A stretch of 64,000 bases of DNA from positions 11,281,501 to 11,345,500 of the forward strand of contig BSQZ01000015.1 in assembly GCA_033239005.1 (NCBI GenBank), in the 5' to 3' direction. The notes under the pieces were generated by a model. That model saw only the letters and a program-made list of their open reading frames with translations. It had not been told where the DNA came from and made no database searches. Shown piece after piece: positions 33,061 to 45,781 of the stretch; within the stretch, counting starts at the first letter, position 1, and each line of letters begins with the position of its first letter. Origin of the DNA: Lamellibrachia satsuma. Lineage: Eukaryota; Annelida; Polychaeta; Sabellida; Siboglinidae. Made by a program: the position numbers and the translations under genes.

Positions 33061-33729
33061 ACTGCCAAAACACAGCTTTTTTTGTGTTCATAATAAATTA
33101 AGATGCAACACAAACTCCAAATATTAACATAATCTCGATAACTTTTAACGAGGAAAGTAGGGTTTTGACGTTATTATTTTATTCCGCATTTCAGTCATCC
33201 AATCAGACGCACGCTTACTAACATGGACGTTGTAAGGACACGTACGTCATTATGTCTTGCCATGTAAACATAATAAAGATCAGTGGTACGCATATCCAAA
33301 ATGTCTGTGATCAGCGATAAACATATCCAAAATGTATGTAAATACAGTATAAAAAACAGCCGTAGCAATTCTAAAAGAGTAAGCTTACAGTGTCAATTCG
33401 AAAACATAAACAACAAATCTGCAATAACTTGTCATGACATTCGCTAGATGGTGCCACCACCGCCCTACGACTACGTATTAATCAAAATACTCTTTCCAAG
33501 ACGCCATAAACTGACCTCGTATTTATATAACTAACATCAAACATAATATTTCATTTCTAACTCGAACACATGTCTCGGGGTTGGTTCATCCACATGAACC
33601 AGTGATGATATTGTTATTGGTATATTAAAAAAACCATGGAACCATAATAAAATTATGTTGATTAAAGCATGTTTTGGGTATAAACTGGCATCATAACTTA
33701 GCATAAGTACTAGCATGTTCATAAAACAA
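33061..33729. other. No supported gene
   Basis: AT-rich intergenic DNA upstream of EFCAB14. Confidence 0.35.
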
Positions 33730-34520
33730 GAAAACCATGACTGTGAAATGGGAGCAGTACAACAGCAGAATTGCTCAAATCACAAACAAGCCAACAAGAG
33801 AAGATAACATTTTAGATTTAATGATCACTAACAACCCTACTTAGTATTATCAATCGAACATAAATAACACCAGGCATCTCAGACCATGACTGCTGCTATA
33901 TATAACTTTTGATTAATTTTGTATACACCTTCAAGATCTACTGGGATTAGGAATGGGTATCCTTGGATTACTTCAAAACTAAAAAACTGATACAAAAGAG
34001 GGATAGAATGTATAAAAGTCACAGGCATACTCCACAATACAAATACATGCAACAAAATATACAACTTAGAAATGCATAATGGAAGTGTGTCAATGAAATG
34101 ATTACCTGTACTTATGACAATCAACAACAACAATTGTGTGCAAAGAGATTTTGGACATATATGAAACACTGCCGCTCAAACAACATAGGCATATCGTCGC
34201 TCAAAAAACACAGGCTTATTAAACATAAATCCTCAACCAACAGTTTAAGTCTGTTTTTACTAATGACTCATCACCTGTACCAACTGAACTACTACATAAC
34301 TCAACATTTACAGAAATGACAGTTATTGAAATTATACATCTGAAACCTTATAAAGCACAAGGACCAGATTCCAGATAATATCAACCTAAGAGTCCTATAA
34401 GAATAGGCTGTAGAAATTGCACCATCATTAACATCAATTTCACCATCATTAACCCTAATCTTTCAAGTCTTATATCACAGAAGTTCCTACAGATTGGTTA
34501 AAAGCAAATGTATTGTTAAA
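33730..34520 (+). pseudogene. Decayed non-LTR retrotransposon, endonuclease end to start of RT
   Basis: In shifting frames the strand reads TREDNILDLMITNNPT (the usual end of the endonuclease domain), then a linker with KRFWTYMKHCRSNNIGISS, then LKPYKAQGPDS, the KA.GPD motif at the start of reverse transcriptase. Several stops and frameshifts separate the pieces. The style is that of the CR1/Jockey-like LINE group. No full RT motif follows. Confidence 0.6.
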
Positions 34521-37100
34521 AAAAATTAGATTTTAACACTGATTGCAAAATACGATTATGCAATGTAGCATAATAATAATCTTGATGCATGTTTATTGAT
34601 TTACATTAAAAGCATGTAGGTTATTAGATATATTTCTCTGTGTGTAACTGAGAACTGAGCAAAGCTTTGTCATTATACCTAACCCAAATTTCGACTGATG
34701 CCTGGTTTGCCAACAGCAAGACAGTAGTATGATTTGGAGTGACACAAACACTTAGCATCAGGGCTGAGACCTACTTCTATAGCCCATGGAGTAGAATCTG
34801 CTGTGGAATCCGAATTGTATATGAATCTTCAGCTAATAATAAAAATATATTGTGATGTCTTCTCTATATTTAAAAATTGTTGTCCATATTCCAGAATGCA
34901 AAGGCAATCACAAGTGAACTGCCGCCATGTGTTATGCGCCAGTCTGATGTTGCTGTATACATACAGCATTTGCTGAAACTGGAAGGTAGTAGCACCACCT
35001 CCACCGTGCTTACTTACTGGGTTTTCTTTTATATTTCTTCCTTTTCATTGATAAATGCTTTATAGCTGTACTTGGAGAGTGTGGTCTATAGCCTTTGTAT
35101 GGAGTACGTGTCTAAATGCATAAAATGTGGGTTTAAAATACTGTGGATGCTCATGTACAAGCATTGCATTGTCATGTACAAGCATATATTATTTCTCAAA
35201 ATGGCAGAATGCCCACGGGTATCTTCAGTCATAAATTGAAAAAGATTGGTTAATTGTTGAATGCATATTTTTGCATTTATTCAGGATCAAAATGCAATTG
35301 TCTTGCCTGTGATTTTGTACAACTGTTCTAGTGAAGGTATCACCTTCAGAGACGTTGTCAGTGATGTGCATTTGAAGACAGAAATGATTATGCTACACTG
35401 ATGTGCCAAATAAGTTTATTTTAGGTGTTTTTAGAGCATGTCCTGTTTCCATTTTGTTGGTCTATTTAGTGCAGTGCGAATGGAGATATTTCTGGAATGG
35501 AGAAGATGCATGTGTTGCCAGAATATTTTTGTATTGTTGAATCTGTCTAGTAACTATGGCCAACACTGCTATAACATTTCAGTGCAATGATATGATGTGA
35601 GTCTGGTCTGCATGATATATGCCATGTGTTGATATAGTGTGATGATTTTTTACGAGTTCATGTTCATCCAATGTTAATTTCTGCGATTATGTTTTGCCAT
35701 TTCCAAAAGAATGTGGATAAAGAACTTATGAAGAGTGCTACGTAATAGAACACCTTTACTGCATCTATGTTATTAAGTTTTAGGGTATTTACATGGTGTA
35801 TTGTTAAATGCACATCTCTCTGTAGCATCCATGTATTGTAACTAAAAAACTTCAGCTGTTAAAGTACTGAATACAATAACGAATATGTAAATTGGACTTG
35901 ATGGCACAAATTATGACGCTGATTGTAATTATACAGTTAAGTAATTAAGACATCTTAATTAATTAATTAGCGATCTATGAAATCCAAAGTAAGCGATAGG
36001 GATGTTTTGGGAGTGCGCCTGGATTGTCTAGCATTCAGATGCGAAATTGTTGTTCGTACATTGATGAAGTTGCCATCATAGTACAGCATTGTGCAGAATC
36101 TGACATGCCTTGATATACGGCAGATGGATACCGATCCAAATGGCTGTTGTGCCAAGCTGCACAAGGTGTTGCAGATATTGGTGAACAATGGCTAACTGAT
36201 GGCAAACAAATGTGACGACATTCTGCACCAGTTCACTGGTGTGGTGAGCTATGCCATCCTGCCGAAAAAGATGAGTTTACATAATTTGATCCATTTGAAC
36301 AAGGGCAACGCGTGGATGTCTTTCTGGAAGGCCACATCAACCTAACTGACTTACAAGATCTGTGGAAGACAGTGAAGCAGCTGCTATTACTTTCACATTA
36401 CTGTCTGTGAATCCAACAGTTGATGACAACATCCAGCATGCTGAAATCAGTGAAAAAGTTACTCCTGCTGCAGTCAGTGACCCTCAACCGAGTTACAGAC
36501 AGGTGCAACAGAAGATGTTCTTCCCACTGAAGTGACCACCTGGTCTGGAGAGTTTGTATGCATAGTCTACAGAAGCAAGTGGCATCTGTCCAAATTACTC
36601 AAGGCAACAACAAAAGGACCTTAGTGTGTGTGTGTCAGCAGCATGACTCCAGCTATGGGTAAATTCCGTTGGGGGAAGAGAGATGAAACACGTGTATCAA
36701 AATGATATCTTGTGCAGGGTCTCTGCTCCAACTCCTGATAGAAATCTCATGGACATCACCCCTAGTGACAAGGCATGGGTGCTACATGCTTTTGATGAAC
36801 ACAGCCTATCTTAATGGTAGGCGAAAGTGTCAGTGCTGCAACCCAACATAACCTTACAACATGACATAACCCTACAACATGACATAACCCTACAAATTCT
36901 CAGTATATTCCCATGTATTGCCAATAATGTGAGGTACCAAGTGACTACATTTGATATTTAGATTGCTTCAGATGTTGAATTTAGGTGTTATGCATTGTAG
37001 TTTAGTACTATTTATAATAGTCAAGATAGGACAGTCATAGTAATTGCTTAGTATGCATGTCGCCTTTAAAGGGAATAACAACGACTGCATGAAATCATAT
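34521..37100. other. Intergenic DNA, no recognised gene
   Basis: Mostly AT-rich. Around 36180-36800 the sequence is somewhat less AT-rich, with broken short ORFs that I cannot assign. ACATAACCCTACAACATG is repeated near 36845-36890. Confidence 0.35.
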
Positions 37101-37109
37101 TATATTATA

Positions 37110-37470
37110 TCTTGCCTCGGCAGCTAAGAAGGCACTGCCTACGCATACAAGGTTGCCATCGAGGCCAATTTCCATGGGTCGAAAAAACTTCGCGACCGAC
37201 AAACCATGCATTTTGCCGTTTGCTCGTCTTCGTGCGCTGGCGAAGGCGCTGCTGACGATCACCAACTTGAACGCTGCTCCAGAGAGGACCTTCAGCATTC
37301 GCAGATGGGCAATTCGACACGGTACAGATAGTGTCCTCGTTCAACTTGCACTTCAGCAGTGCTGACAGAGTTCACTCCCTGTGGCTGTGAGCACACACTG
37401 CGGCTGGCGCGTGTCGCATGCACATCATACAACGACTTGTGCACTAGCTCGACACAGGAGCGAGTGTGAA
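37110..37470 (+). pseudogene. GC-rich island, possibly a transposase C-terminal remnant
   Basis: About 350 bp distinctly GC-rich against its flanks. The 70-codon ORF at 37153-37365 contains NLNAAPERTFSIRRW, which resembles the NASAERSFS..R core of hAT dimerisation domains. The similarity is short, and upstream and downstream sequence gives no support. It could equally be an old exon of another gene. Confidence 0.25.
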
Positions 37471-38419
37471 TTTTATTTAGAGCATTTTGTTGTACAGATG
37501 TATCTATATGTTGTTTGTATTTTGTGTATTTATACATTAGTGTATTTTTTATTTATGTCATTTGCACATTCCAGGCAGTTTTTACATTTATATTTATCAA
37601 TCTCAGTCAGAACTGTGTATAACTTTGTATACTTCTGGCATGGTATTTTATTTTATTTATCAGTATTGCCTTATTTAACAGTATTATTCTGTAATCTGTA
37701 CTTTATTAAGTGCCCTTTGTCAACATGGTGTTTCATGCTGATTTGTTCTTGTTTTTTTACATTGCTGCACGTCTAGTCTGTTTGTATTTATTGTTGTATA
37801 ATTTTTATATATTTTTATCATTTGAACATTTCAGTATAGAATGTGCGTTTGCGTAATTGAAATGTGGAGCATTTTATTGTTTTCACTGCTATGTTTTTGT
37901 CTTAATTTTGATAGATCTTGCACCGTTCTTGGTATTTTTTTTACGTGATTTAAAATTTTTTGGCAATGCATTTTATTATTTTGTATATATTATTAATTAT
38001 TTCTATTGTATATAATTGTAATATCTTGTTTGCTAGAAGTATATGGTGTGTATGTTTATGTAATTGAAAAGTGGAACATCTAGCTATTTTCACTGCTATT
38101 TCAATGTTTTTTTTATCCATTACCTTAATTTTGACGCACCTTTCATTATTCTCAGTTTTGTTTACCTGCATTTTAGCCTGTTGTATAATTATGTTATTTA
38201 TGTAGCTATATGTACCTTATTTAAATTGTATATAATTACCATTTCTTGTGTGTATTAAAATAATGTGTTCAACCATTGTGGTTAATAGTGTGTTTGTTGT
38301 GCTGTGTCTCGAGTGTGGCTGCCGGTTGTTGACTGGCATTGCGACGTCATGACCCTGAATTTTCTGCTTTCTCTGGTTAATTCTTCCAAAGAACAGCAGT
38401 TATGAGGTTGTATATGTCC
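37471..38419. other. AT-rich DNA, no supported gene
   Basis: T-rich plus strand with hydrophobic spurious ORFs (such as 37381-37776). No features supported. Confidence 0.35.
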
Positions 38420-39070
38420 TAGTTGCAGGTCTGTTTCATGCTACGAACAGTTTTATTTGCTCCAAAACTGCCTTCTTTAAGTTTGAAGAACATTTTCCTA
38501 TCAACATCCTCATAACTGTCACTATTTTAAACACTTCTATTTGGTCTCTTCTTAGTCTCCTGGTCTCTAGTGTTGTCAAACGAAAAAGGTCTCTCAATTC
38601 TGGAATCATTTTAGTTGCTCTTCATTGTATTCTTTCTAGCTTGTCTATGTCCTTCTTACGATATGGCCTCCATGCTGGAATACAATATTCCAAGTGTGGT
38701 CTAACTATTGCTTTATACAGGGGTACAATTAGCTGTTTCTCCTTATACATGATAGTTCTCCTAATTATCCCTAGAATTTGATTTCCTTTCGAAGCAGCAA
38801 TCTCACATTGCTCTGAAACTTTCATGTCAGCACTAAATGTTACTCCTAAGTCCTTTTCTTGTGTAGTTCTACCATTTTATATTCTTCGTCCAAGTTTCCA
38901 TGTCCTATGTGTATGCATTCACACTTCCCAAAATTGAATAACATTTGTAATTTTCTGACCATTTAAGTAATTTATCTAGATCATCCTGTAAACTTTGTTT
39001 ATGTGTATCATTAGTAACCTTTCTGAATACTTTTGTGTCATCTGCAATTTCAGTACTTTGCTAGATATGT
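38420..39070 (-). pseudogene. LINE reverse-transcriptase C-terminal fragment
   Basis: On the minus strand the RT box ADDTKVFRKVTNDTHKQSLQ is followed by LDKLLKWSE, a decayed stretch, EKDLGV-like sequence, and then an intact block MKVSEQCEIAASKGNQILG ... PLYKAIVRPHLEYCIPAW ... KKDIDKLERIQ. This order is that of the thumb/C-terminal region of CR1/Jockey-like non-LTR retrotransposons. Both ends are truncated. Confidence 0.8.
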
Positions 39071-39081
39071 CATCTTCCAAA

Positions 39082-39127
<46 letters not shown>

Positions 39128-39140
39128 CATACATATATAA
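39082..39140. repeat. (AT)n microsatellite
   Basis: Pure AT dinucleotides followed by a few ACAT units. Confidence 0.93.
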
Positions 39141-39978
39141 CATGGGACATATATCAATATGGTTCTGATGCATATGGTGCTATGATCTACAGCTGACATA
39201 TCCATGAGCACATACTGACTGCACAAAATAAAATACATAACCCGAAAACATGATATACGAGCATTTACACTCATGTCCCTCAATATGGTGTCTGATTATA
39301 TGAAACTGGTGGAAATCTGCGAACACATATGGCTGCTAATTATATGGCAGGTGACAGCACTAGGCATACCTAACAGACTATATATGCAGCAAATGCTCAT
39401 ACTCCGCTTACATGCATTATTTTTATTGCTGAAGAGCATATTTCTGTGATGATCAAGGTCTCCACACTGTTACTAGCATAACATATTGAACTATTTCTTG
39501 TCGATGGCCATACTTTCACCACAACATACTAAGCTAGCACATACTACACATGTAAAGCTGGGCAATAATGCACCCTCGGTTTTAAACAAGAGCACTAATT
39601 GGAATAGGAACAGTCCGCCATGTTGCCGTCCGCCGTGTTACTGCCAATGAGCTAACACAGCGGACACACTGGTAACATGGTGGACTAATGAGTGTAGTTA
39701 TACTGGTATTATCATTACACACAATTAACTTCGTAGTATGTACACATATTATGTTATGTAGAGGGTGGTGTAGTTCCTGTGTTATGCAAAATGCTCATCT
39801 AGGTAGGCATACAACGATCGGTTTAAAAAATGTTTCGTAAGTATCTATATTTTCTCCATCTGTATATATATATATACATGCCTTCAAACTAATTTTGGAG
39901 ATGAGCTGGCCTAAACATAATATTAATTATTGTATGGTGGGTTTGTCTTAGGTTATATGATGTATCAAAAGTTACCAT
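39141..39978. other. No supported gene
   Basis: AT-rich DNA; no coding or transposon signature. Confidence 0.35.
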
Positions 39979-40051
39979 GGTATTCAGCACTGCTGAAAAG
40001 CAAAGAAGTTATCGCCAGAGATGCGACGCTGATCCCAATGGAAGAGACACT
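39979..40051 (+). pseudogene. Truncated ORF start with AEKQRSYRQR motif
   Basis: ATG at 39979 opens MVFSTAEKQRSYRQRCDADP and NGRDTS, then runs into the inverted-repeat element at 40054. An AEKQR.YR.RRDADP.RR N-terminus is one I recall from uncharacterised, often transposon-linked, metazoan proteins. Only this N-terminal piece survives. Confidence 0.4.
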
Positions 40052-40053
40052 TC

Positions 40054-40240
40054 TACCCCATTCACACTAGCAGTTTTAATCCGATGCGAAGCCAGTTTCA
40101 CTCCCGTGGATCGTTCACACTACAAAATCTAAACCAGATCAGTGAGTTAACTGGATTAAACTAATCCATCTCCTTGAGGGGGTTTCGCACTGGTTTAGTT
40201 TTACTCCAGTTCAATTTGCTAGTGTGAACACAAAGGGGAT
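40054..40240. mobile_element. Short MITE with TTCACACTAGCA inverted ends
   Basis: CATTCACACTAGCA near 40056 and TGCTAGTGTGAACAC near 40220-40234 are inverted copies about 160 bp apart. Another GTTCACACTA lies inside at about 40114. The ends resemble those of many PIF/Harbinger-type MITEs. No clear target duplication was found. Confidence 0.5.
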
Positions 40241-40746
40241 TAGCACCAAGTCGCTAAATTTCACCTGATTAATGCCAGATGTTGTGGCTGGCGATCGTTG
40301 CCGCCCACTGAATTGTGGTATTACTCCATCTACAATGGCTGCTCCCAAATCATGCGTGGCATCAAATGTTGTACTACGTTTATTTGGCGAAATAAACTGA
40401 TATAATGTTATGTGAAGGCCAAAAAATCATAGTTTTGTCTAATTTCTTCAAAAAATCGTGTCTGGTCTTAAACTTTTGCAAATGACTGCAAAAACAAGTT
40501 GATATCATCGTAGAGTCTACTCATGTTACATGCACATGATAATTCAGCCAGACAAACAAACCAAATGCAATGTACATGATGTATTTAATGATATGTTCAT
40601 GTAAATTTTCTACAATAAAAGTCTTTGCAGTTGTCAAATCTTAAAATGTCAGTTTGTTCTCACAGTCCTACTGCCTGAGGTCAGTCCTTCCAAATGCCCC
40701 CCCCCATATCTTGCACACAGCAGGAGGCGACAACAGATTGTCACAT

Positions 40747-41660
40747 CTACTGATTTACAAAATGTGCCACAAGTGCTCGTCTGGTGGCTTCGGCATGTCC
40801 ACGTCCTTGTTGTGGCTGTGCCACATCACTCGGCTGGTGACCCATGTCCGCACTGTTGGCTACATCCGGCAGCAAGTCCTTGTCAAATGTCTGACACCAG
40901 ACCTCGCACAGGTTGTGCAGCATGTTTCTCTTTAAATAGCAGCGCCATCTCCCCTTCAGCCGACCAAAAGCATTTTTAACCACCATTCTGGCTTTGCTTA
41001 AGCGGTAGTTGAAGGTATGCTGTTCTCTTGTTAAACGTCCATTGTCCGAAAAAGGCTTCATCAGGCGCGCGTGCTACATGCACAAGTCCTGGCCAGCTAA
41101 TGCAGACATCCATAAACCGGTACTGATGGTCGACGACTGCCTGCATCAGTATGGAGTACCACCCCTTTCTGTTGTGGTAGTCGATGTGGTACTCGGCTGG
41201 TGCTATGATAGGGATGTGGGTACCGTCCACAGCACCTGCACAGAGAAGCCCCACCTGTCACGAAACCCAGCCATGATCTCCTCCAACTTGTCGCCTGTTG
41301 GTAGGCGGATAAAACGATACATCAGTTGGCTGACAATGGCTGCGTAACCTCGTAGACAATTCCACACACACTCGATCTCGATACACCAAACAAATGTCCA
41401 ATGGTGCTGTACTCGGCATTCGTGGCTAGTTGCTATATAGCTATGGCCATTCTCTGCTCAACAGAAATGTCCTTCCGGAATCATGTGTTTCCACCGTGGA
41501 GTGATCATCTTAACTGATCGCAGAGGTACACGAATGTCTTTGATGCCATCAATGTCTCATTGACGATGAAGTCTCACCAGTACTTGCTATGTTCTTTCGC
41601 CACACTGAGCGATCTGCCGTGAAGGAGGAACAGGTGATTGTCGCTGACAGCATCAAACAA
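40747..41660 (-). pseudogene. PIF/Harbinger (HARBI1-like) transposase pseudogene
   Basis: Minus-strand pieces in order are: a decayed N-terminal part (ISVEQRMAIAI, TNAEYSTIGHLFGVSRSSVC), the first catalytic region AGAVDGTHIPIIAPAEYHID with NRKGWYSILMQAVVDHQYRF and [11 protein letters not shown], then, after a deletion of roughly 50-60 residues and a frame change, MKPFSDNG ... [20 protein letters not shown]. The DG.HI and ARMVVENAFGRLK boxes are diagnostic of HARBI1-like DDE transposases. The part that should carry the second catalytic Asp is missing, and several stops interrupt the N-terminal section. It abuts the death-domain array. Confidence 0.85.
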
Positions 41661-42128
41661 AACATTGCTCTTAAGCAATTTAGTTAGAAATAGAACATCA
41701 TTATAAAATGAATTGAATTTTTATAATAAATTAGACTTGTTGATTGTGTTCTTGATTGTTTAGACCAGAGTCACACCATGGAGACAGCGTCTGGTGCAGC
41801 AATAGTTTCAGAATCGACAACAGTCGACAAGAGTGCATTGTAGATGGAACAGTGGCGTATTTAGGGGGGCATTGGGCCACGAACCCACATTTGACTAAAA
41901 GTCTGATGTTTTTCATGGAAGTTAAACTTAAGATGTCCCCCATTTGGCTTCCACTTTGCAAGATCCAAGATACCCCACTGAGATGGACAGATAAAGGTGA
42001 CTGCTGTGATAACGTGGATAAAGAGGCAATTGGTTAGTTTATATGTAACTCGCAATTCTGCCTTGCAAATGAGGATATGTTCATTCTTGGCCATGAGGAC
42101 TGACATTATGTGATTTCCTTTCTTCCAG

Positions 42129-42533
42129 GGGTGATCAGCGATACGTTCTTTGTGAAGGTCACTAACTCAGTCGGGATTACACATTTTCAACTAGGCATCC
42201 GTTTGGGAGTCAGTAAACCGTTCCTGGAGCGATTTAAGTTGGATTTTGGGGGGAAGTGTTGGCGTATCACTTTCGAAATGTTATGCAAATGGTGGGAAAG
42301 ATCTCCTTATCAAACGAACATTGACAATATGGTGGAGAAGCTCACCGTTGCCTCATGTTCAATCGATGGTGGATTTTATGGGGAAGTGTTGGCGTATCAC
42401 TTTTGAAATGTTGTGCAAATGGTGGGAAACATCTCATCAAACGAGCATTGTCGATATGGTGGAGCAGCTCACCATCGCCTCGAGTTCAATCGATTTAACA
42501 CAAAATGCGTTGACGTGGTTCTTTAAGAAATGA
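42129..42533 (+). pseudogene. Death-domain module 1
   Basis: Acceptor at 42127-42128, then GVISDTFFVKVTNSVGITHF and the rest of the domain. The C-terminal half is tandemly duplicated after about 130 bp; because that is not a multiple of 3, the first frame stops at 42406 and block 2 (FEMLCKWWETSHQTS...ALTWFFKK) is read in another frame to 42533. Confidence 0.6.
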
Positions 42534-43099
42534 CCTTCAAGACACCATTCACAAGATGGCAAGCATTGGTCCTATTGAGCCTGAAACAGGCAGTAACAAA
42601 ATTAACCATATAATTCAATGCTATTCTGATTGTTTCTCTGCAATGGGAGAGCAAAATGTTTATCGCTGAGAGCTAAGGAGTGGCAGCGTTACTGGAGGCT
42701 TAACAGTCCTCAACGTCACCAAATCTACCTGAATACTTTGAGCACGCTGATGATAACATATTTCCGAACATCCACCAATGTTCAGGATTGGCTGCACTAT
42801 TCTTCTTGTTGTAGATGGAACAGTGGCGTATTTAGGGGGGCATTGGGCCACGAACCCCCATTTGGCTAAAAGTCTGATGTTTTTCATGTAAGTTAAACTT
42901 AAGATGTCCCCCATTTGGCTTCCACTTTGCAAGATCGAAGATACCCCACTGAGATGGACAGATAAAGGTGACTGCTGTGATAACGTGGATAAAGAGGCAA
43001 TTTGTTAGTTTATATGTAACTCGCAATTCTGCCTTGGAAATGAGGATATGTTCATTCTTGGCCACGAGGACTGACATTATGTGATTTCCTTTCTTCCAG

Positions 43100-43504
43100 G
43101 GGTGATCAGTGATACGTTCTTCGTGAAGGTCACTAACTCAGTCGGAAGTACACATTTTCAACTAGGCATCCGTTTGGGTGTCAGTAAACCGTTCCTTGAG
43201 CGATTTGAGGTGGATTTTGTGGGGAAGTGTTGGCGTATCACTTTCGAAATGTTATGCAAATGGTGGGAAAGATCTCCTTGTCAAACGAACATTGACAATA
43301 TGGTGGAGAAGCTCACCATCGCCTCATGTTCAATCGATGGTGGATTTTATGGGGAAGTGTTGGCGTATCACTTTTGAAATGTTGTGCAAATGGTGGGAAA
43401 CATCTCGTCAAACGAGCATTGTCGATATGGTGGAGCAGTTCACCATCACCTTGAGTTCAATCGATTTAACACAAAATGCATTGACGTGGTTCTTTAAGAA
43501 ATGA
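43100..43504 (+). pseudogene. Death-domain module 2
   Basis: Same layout as module 1, with SVGSTHFQLG and LERFEVDFVG. First frame ends at 43377, block 2 frame at 43504. Confidence 0.6.
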
Positions 43505-44070
43505 CCTTGAAGACACCATTCACAAGATGGCAAGCATTGGTCCTATTGAGCCTGAAACAGGCAGTAACAAAATTAACCATATAATTCAATGCTATTCTGA
43601 TTGTTTCTCTGCAATGGGAGAGCAAAATGGTTATCGCTGAGAGCTAAGGAGTGGCAGCGTTACTGGAGGCCTAACAGTCCTCAACGTCACCAAATCTACC
43701 TGAATACTTTGAGCACGCTGATGATAACATATTTCCGAACATCCACCAATGTTCAGGATTGGCTGCACTCTTCTTCTTGTTGTAGATGGAACAGTGGCGT
43801 ATTTAGGGGGGCATTGGGCCACGAACCACCATTTGGCTAAAAGTCTGATGTTTTTCATGTAAGTTAAACTTAAGATGTCCCCCATTTGGCTTCCACTTTG
43901 CAAGATCCAAGATACCCCACTGAGATGGACAGATAAAGGTGACTGCTGTGATAACGTGGATAAAGAGGCAATTTGTTAGTTTATATGTAACTCGCAATTC
44001 TGCCTTGGAAATGAGGATATGTTCATTCTTGGCCACGAGGACTGACATTATGTGATTTCCTTTCTTCCAG

Positions 44071-44475
44071 GGGTGATCAGTGATACGTTCTTCGTGAAGG
44101 TCACTAACTCAGTCGGAAGTACACATTTTCAACTAGGCATCCGTTTGGGTGTCAGTAAACCGTTCCTTGAGCGATTTGAGGTGGATTTTGTGGGGAAGTG
44201 TTGGCGTATCACTTTCGAAATGTTATGCAAATGGTGGGAAAGATCTCCTTGTCAAACGAACATTGACAATATGGTGGAGAAGCTCACCATCGCCTCATGT
44301 TCAATCGATGGTGGATTTTATGGGGAAGTGTTGGCGTATCACTTTTGAAATGTTGTGCAAATGGTGGGAAACATCTCGTCAAACGAGCATTGTCGATATG
44401 GTGGAGCAGTTCACCATCGCCTCGAGTTCAATCGATTTAACACAAAATGCGTTGACGTGGTTCTCTAAGAAATGA
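44071..44475 (+). pseudogene. Death-domain module 3
   Basis: Nearly identical to module 2; block 2 ends ALTWFSKK at 44475. It is followed by the longer spacer. Confidence 0.6.
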
Positions 44476-45376
44476 ACTTGAAGACACCATTCACAAGATG
44501 GCTAAACAAGCATTGGTCCTATTGAGCCTGAAACAGGCAGTAACAAAATTAACCATATAATTCAATGATATCCTGATTGTTTCTCTGCAATGGGAGAGCA
44601 AATTGGTCATCGATGAGAGCTAAGGTGAAGGAGTGGCAGCGTTACTAGAGGCCTAACAGTCCTCAACGTCGCCAAATCTACCTGAATACTTCGAGCACGC
44701 TGATGATAACATATTTCCGAACATCCACCAATGTTCAGGATTGGCTGCACACTTCTTGTTGGAAGTTGTGAGGCCCGATTTATTTCTGCAGACTGTTACA
44801 CTACGACTAATAAAAAATGAATGATACAAATAATATTTCTGAAATGAAGGCAATGCATATATAATTACTATGAAACGGAAATATGTCTAGGTCATATATA
44901 CTCATATATAAGCAATTTAGTTAGAAATAGAACATCATTATGAAATGAATTGAATTTTTATAATAAATTAGCCTTGTTGATTGTGTTCTTGATTGTTTAG
45001 ACCAGAGTCACACCATGGAGACAGCGTCTGGTGCAGCAGTAGCTTCAGAATCGACAACAGTCGACAAGAGTGCATTGTAGATGGAACAGTGGCGTATTTA
45101 GGGGGGCATTGGGCCACAAACCCCCATTTGGCTAAAAGTATGATGTTTTTCATGTAAGTTAAACTTAAAATGTCCCCGATTTGGCTTCCACTTTGCATGA
45201 TCCAAGATACCCCACTGAGATGGACAAATAAAGGTGACTGCTGAGATAACGTGGATAAAGAGGCAATTTGTTAGTTTATATGTAACTCGCAATTCTACCT
45301 TGCAAATGTGGATATGTACATTCTTTCTCGATGTCTAGCCACGAGGACTGACATTATGTGATTTCCTTTCTTGCAG

Positions 45377-45781
45377 GGGTGATCAGCGATACGTTCTTTG
45401 TGAAAGCCACTAACTCAGTCGACATTACACATTTTCAACTAGGCATCTGTTTGGGAGTCAGTAAACCGTTCCTTGAGCGATTTGAGTTGGATTTTGTGGG
45501 GAAGTGTTGGCGTATCACTTTCGAAATGTTATGCAAATGGTGGGAAAGATCTCCTTATCAAACGAACATCGACAATATGGTGGAGAAGCTCACCATCGCC
45601 TCATGTTCAATCGATGGTGGATTTTATGGGGAAGTGTTGGCGTATCACTTTTGAAATGTTGTGCAAATGGTGGGAAACATCTCGTCAAACGAGCATTGTC
45701 GATATGGTGGAGCAGCCCACCATCACCTTGAGTTCAATCGATTTAACACAAAATGCGTTGACGTGGTTCTTTAAGAAATGA
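45377..45781 (+). pseudogene. Death-domain module 4
   Basis: Variant type with FFVKATNSVDITHF and LGICLGVSKP. First frame stops at 45654, block 2 at 45781. Confidence 0.6.

Noticed and set aside
42660..42932. Minus-strand ORFs repeated through the array (such as 81- and 90-codon frames)
   Set aside because: They recur only because the units recur. They cover the transposon end and intron part of the unit and show no domain.
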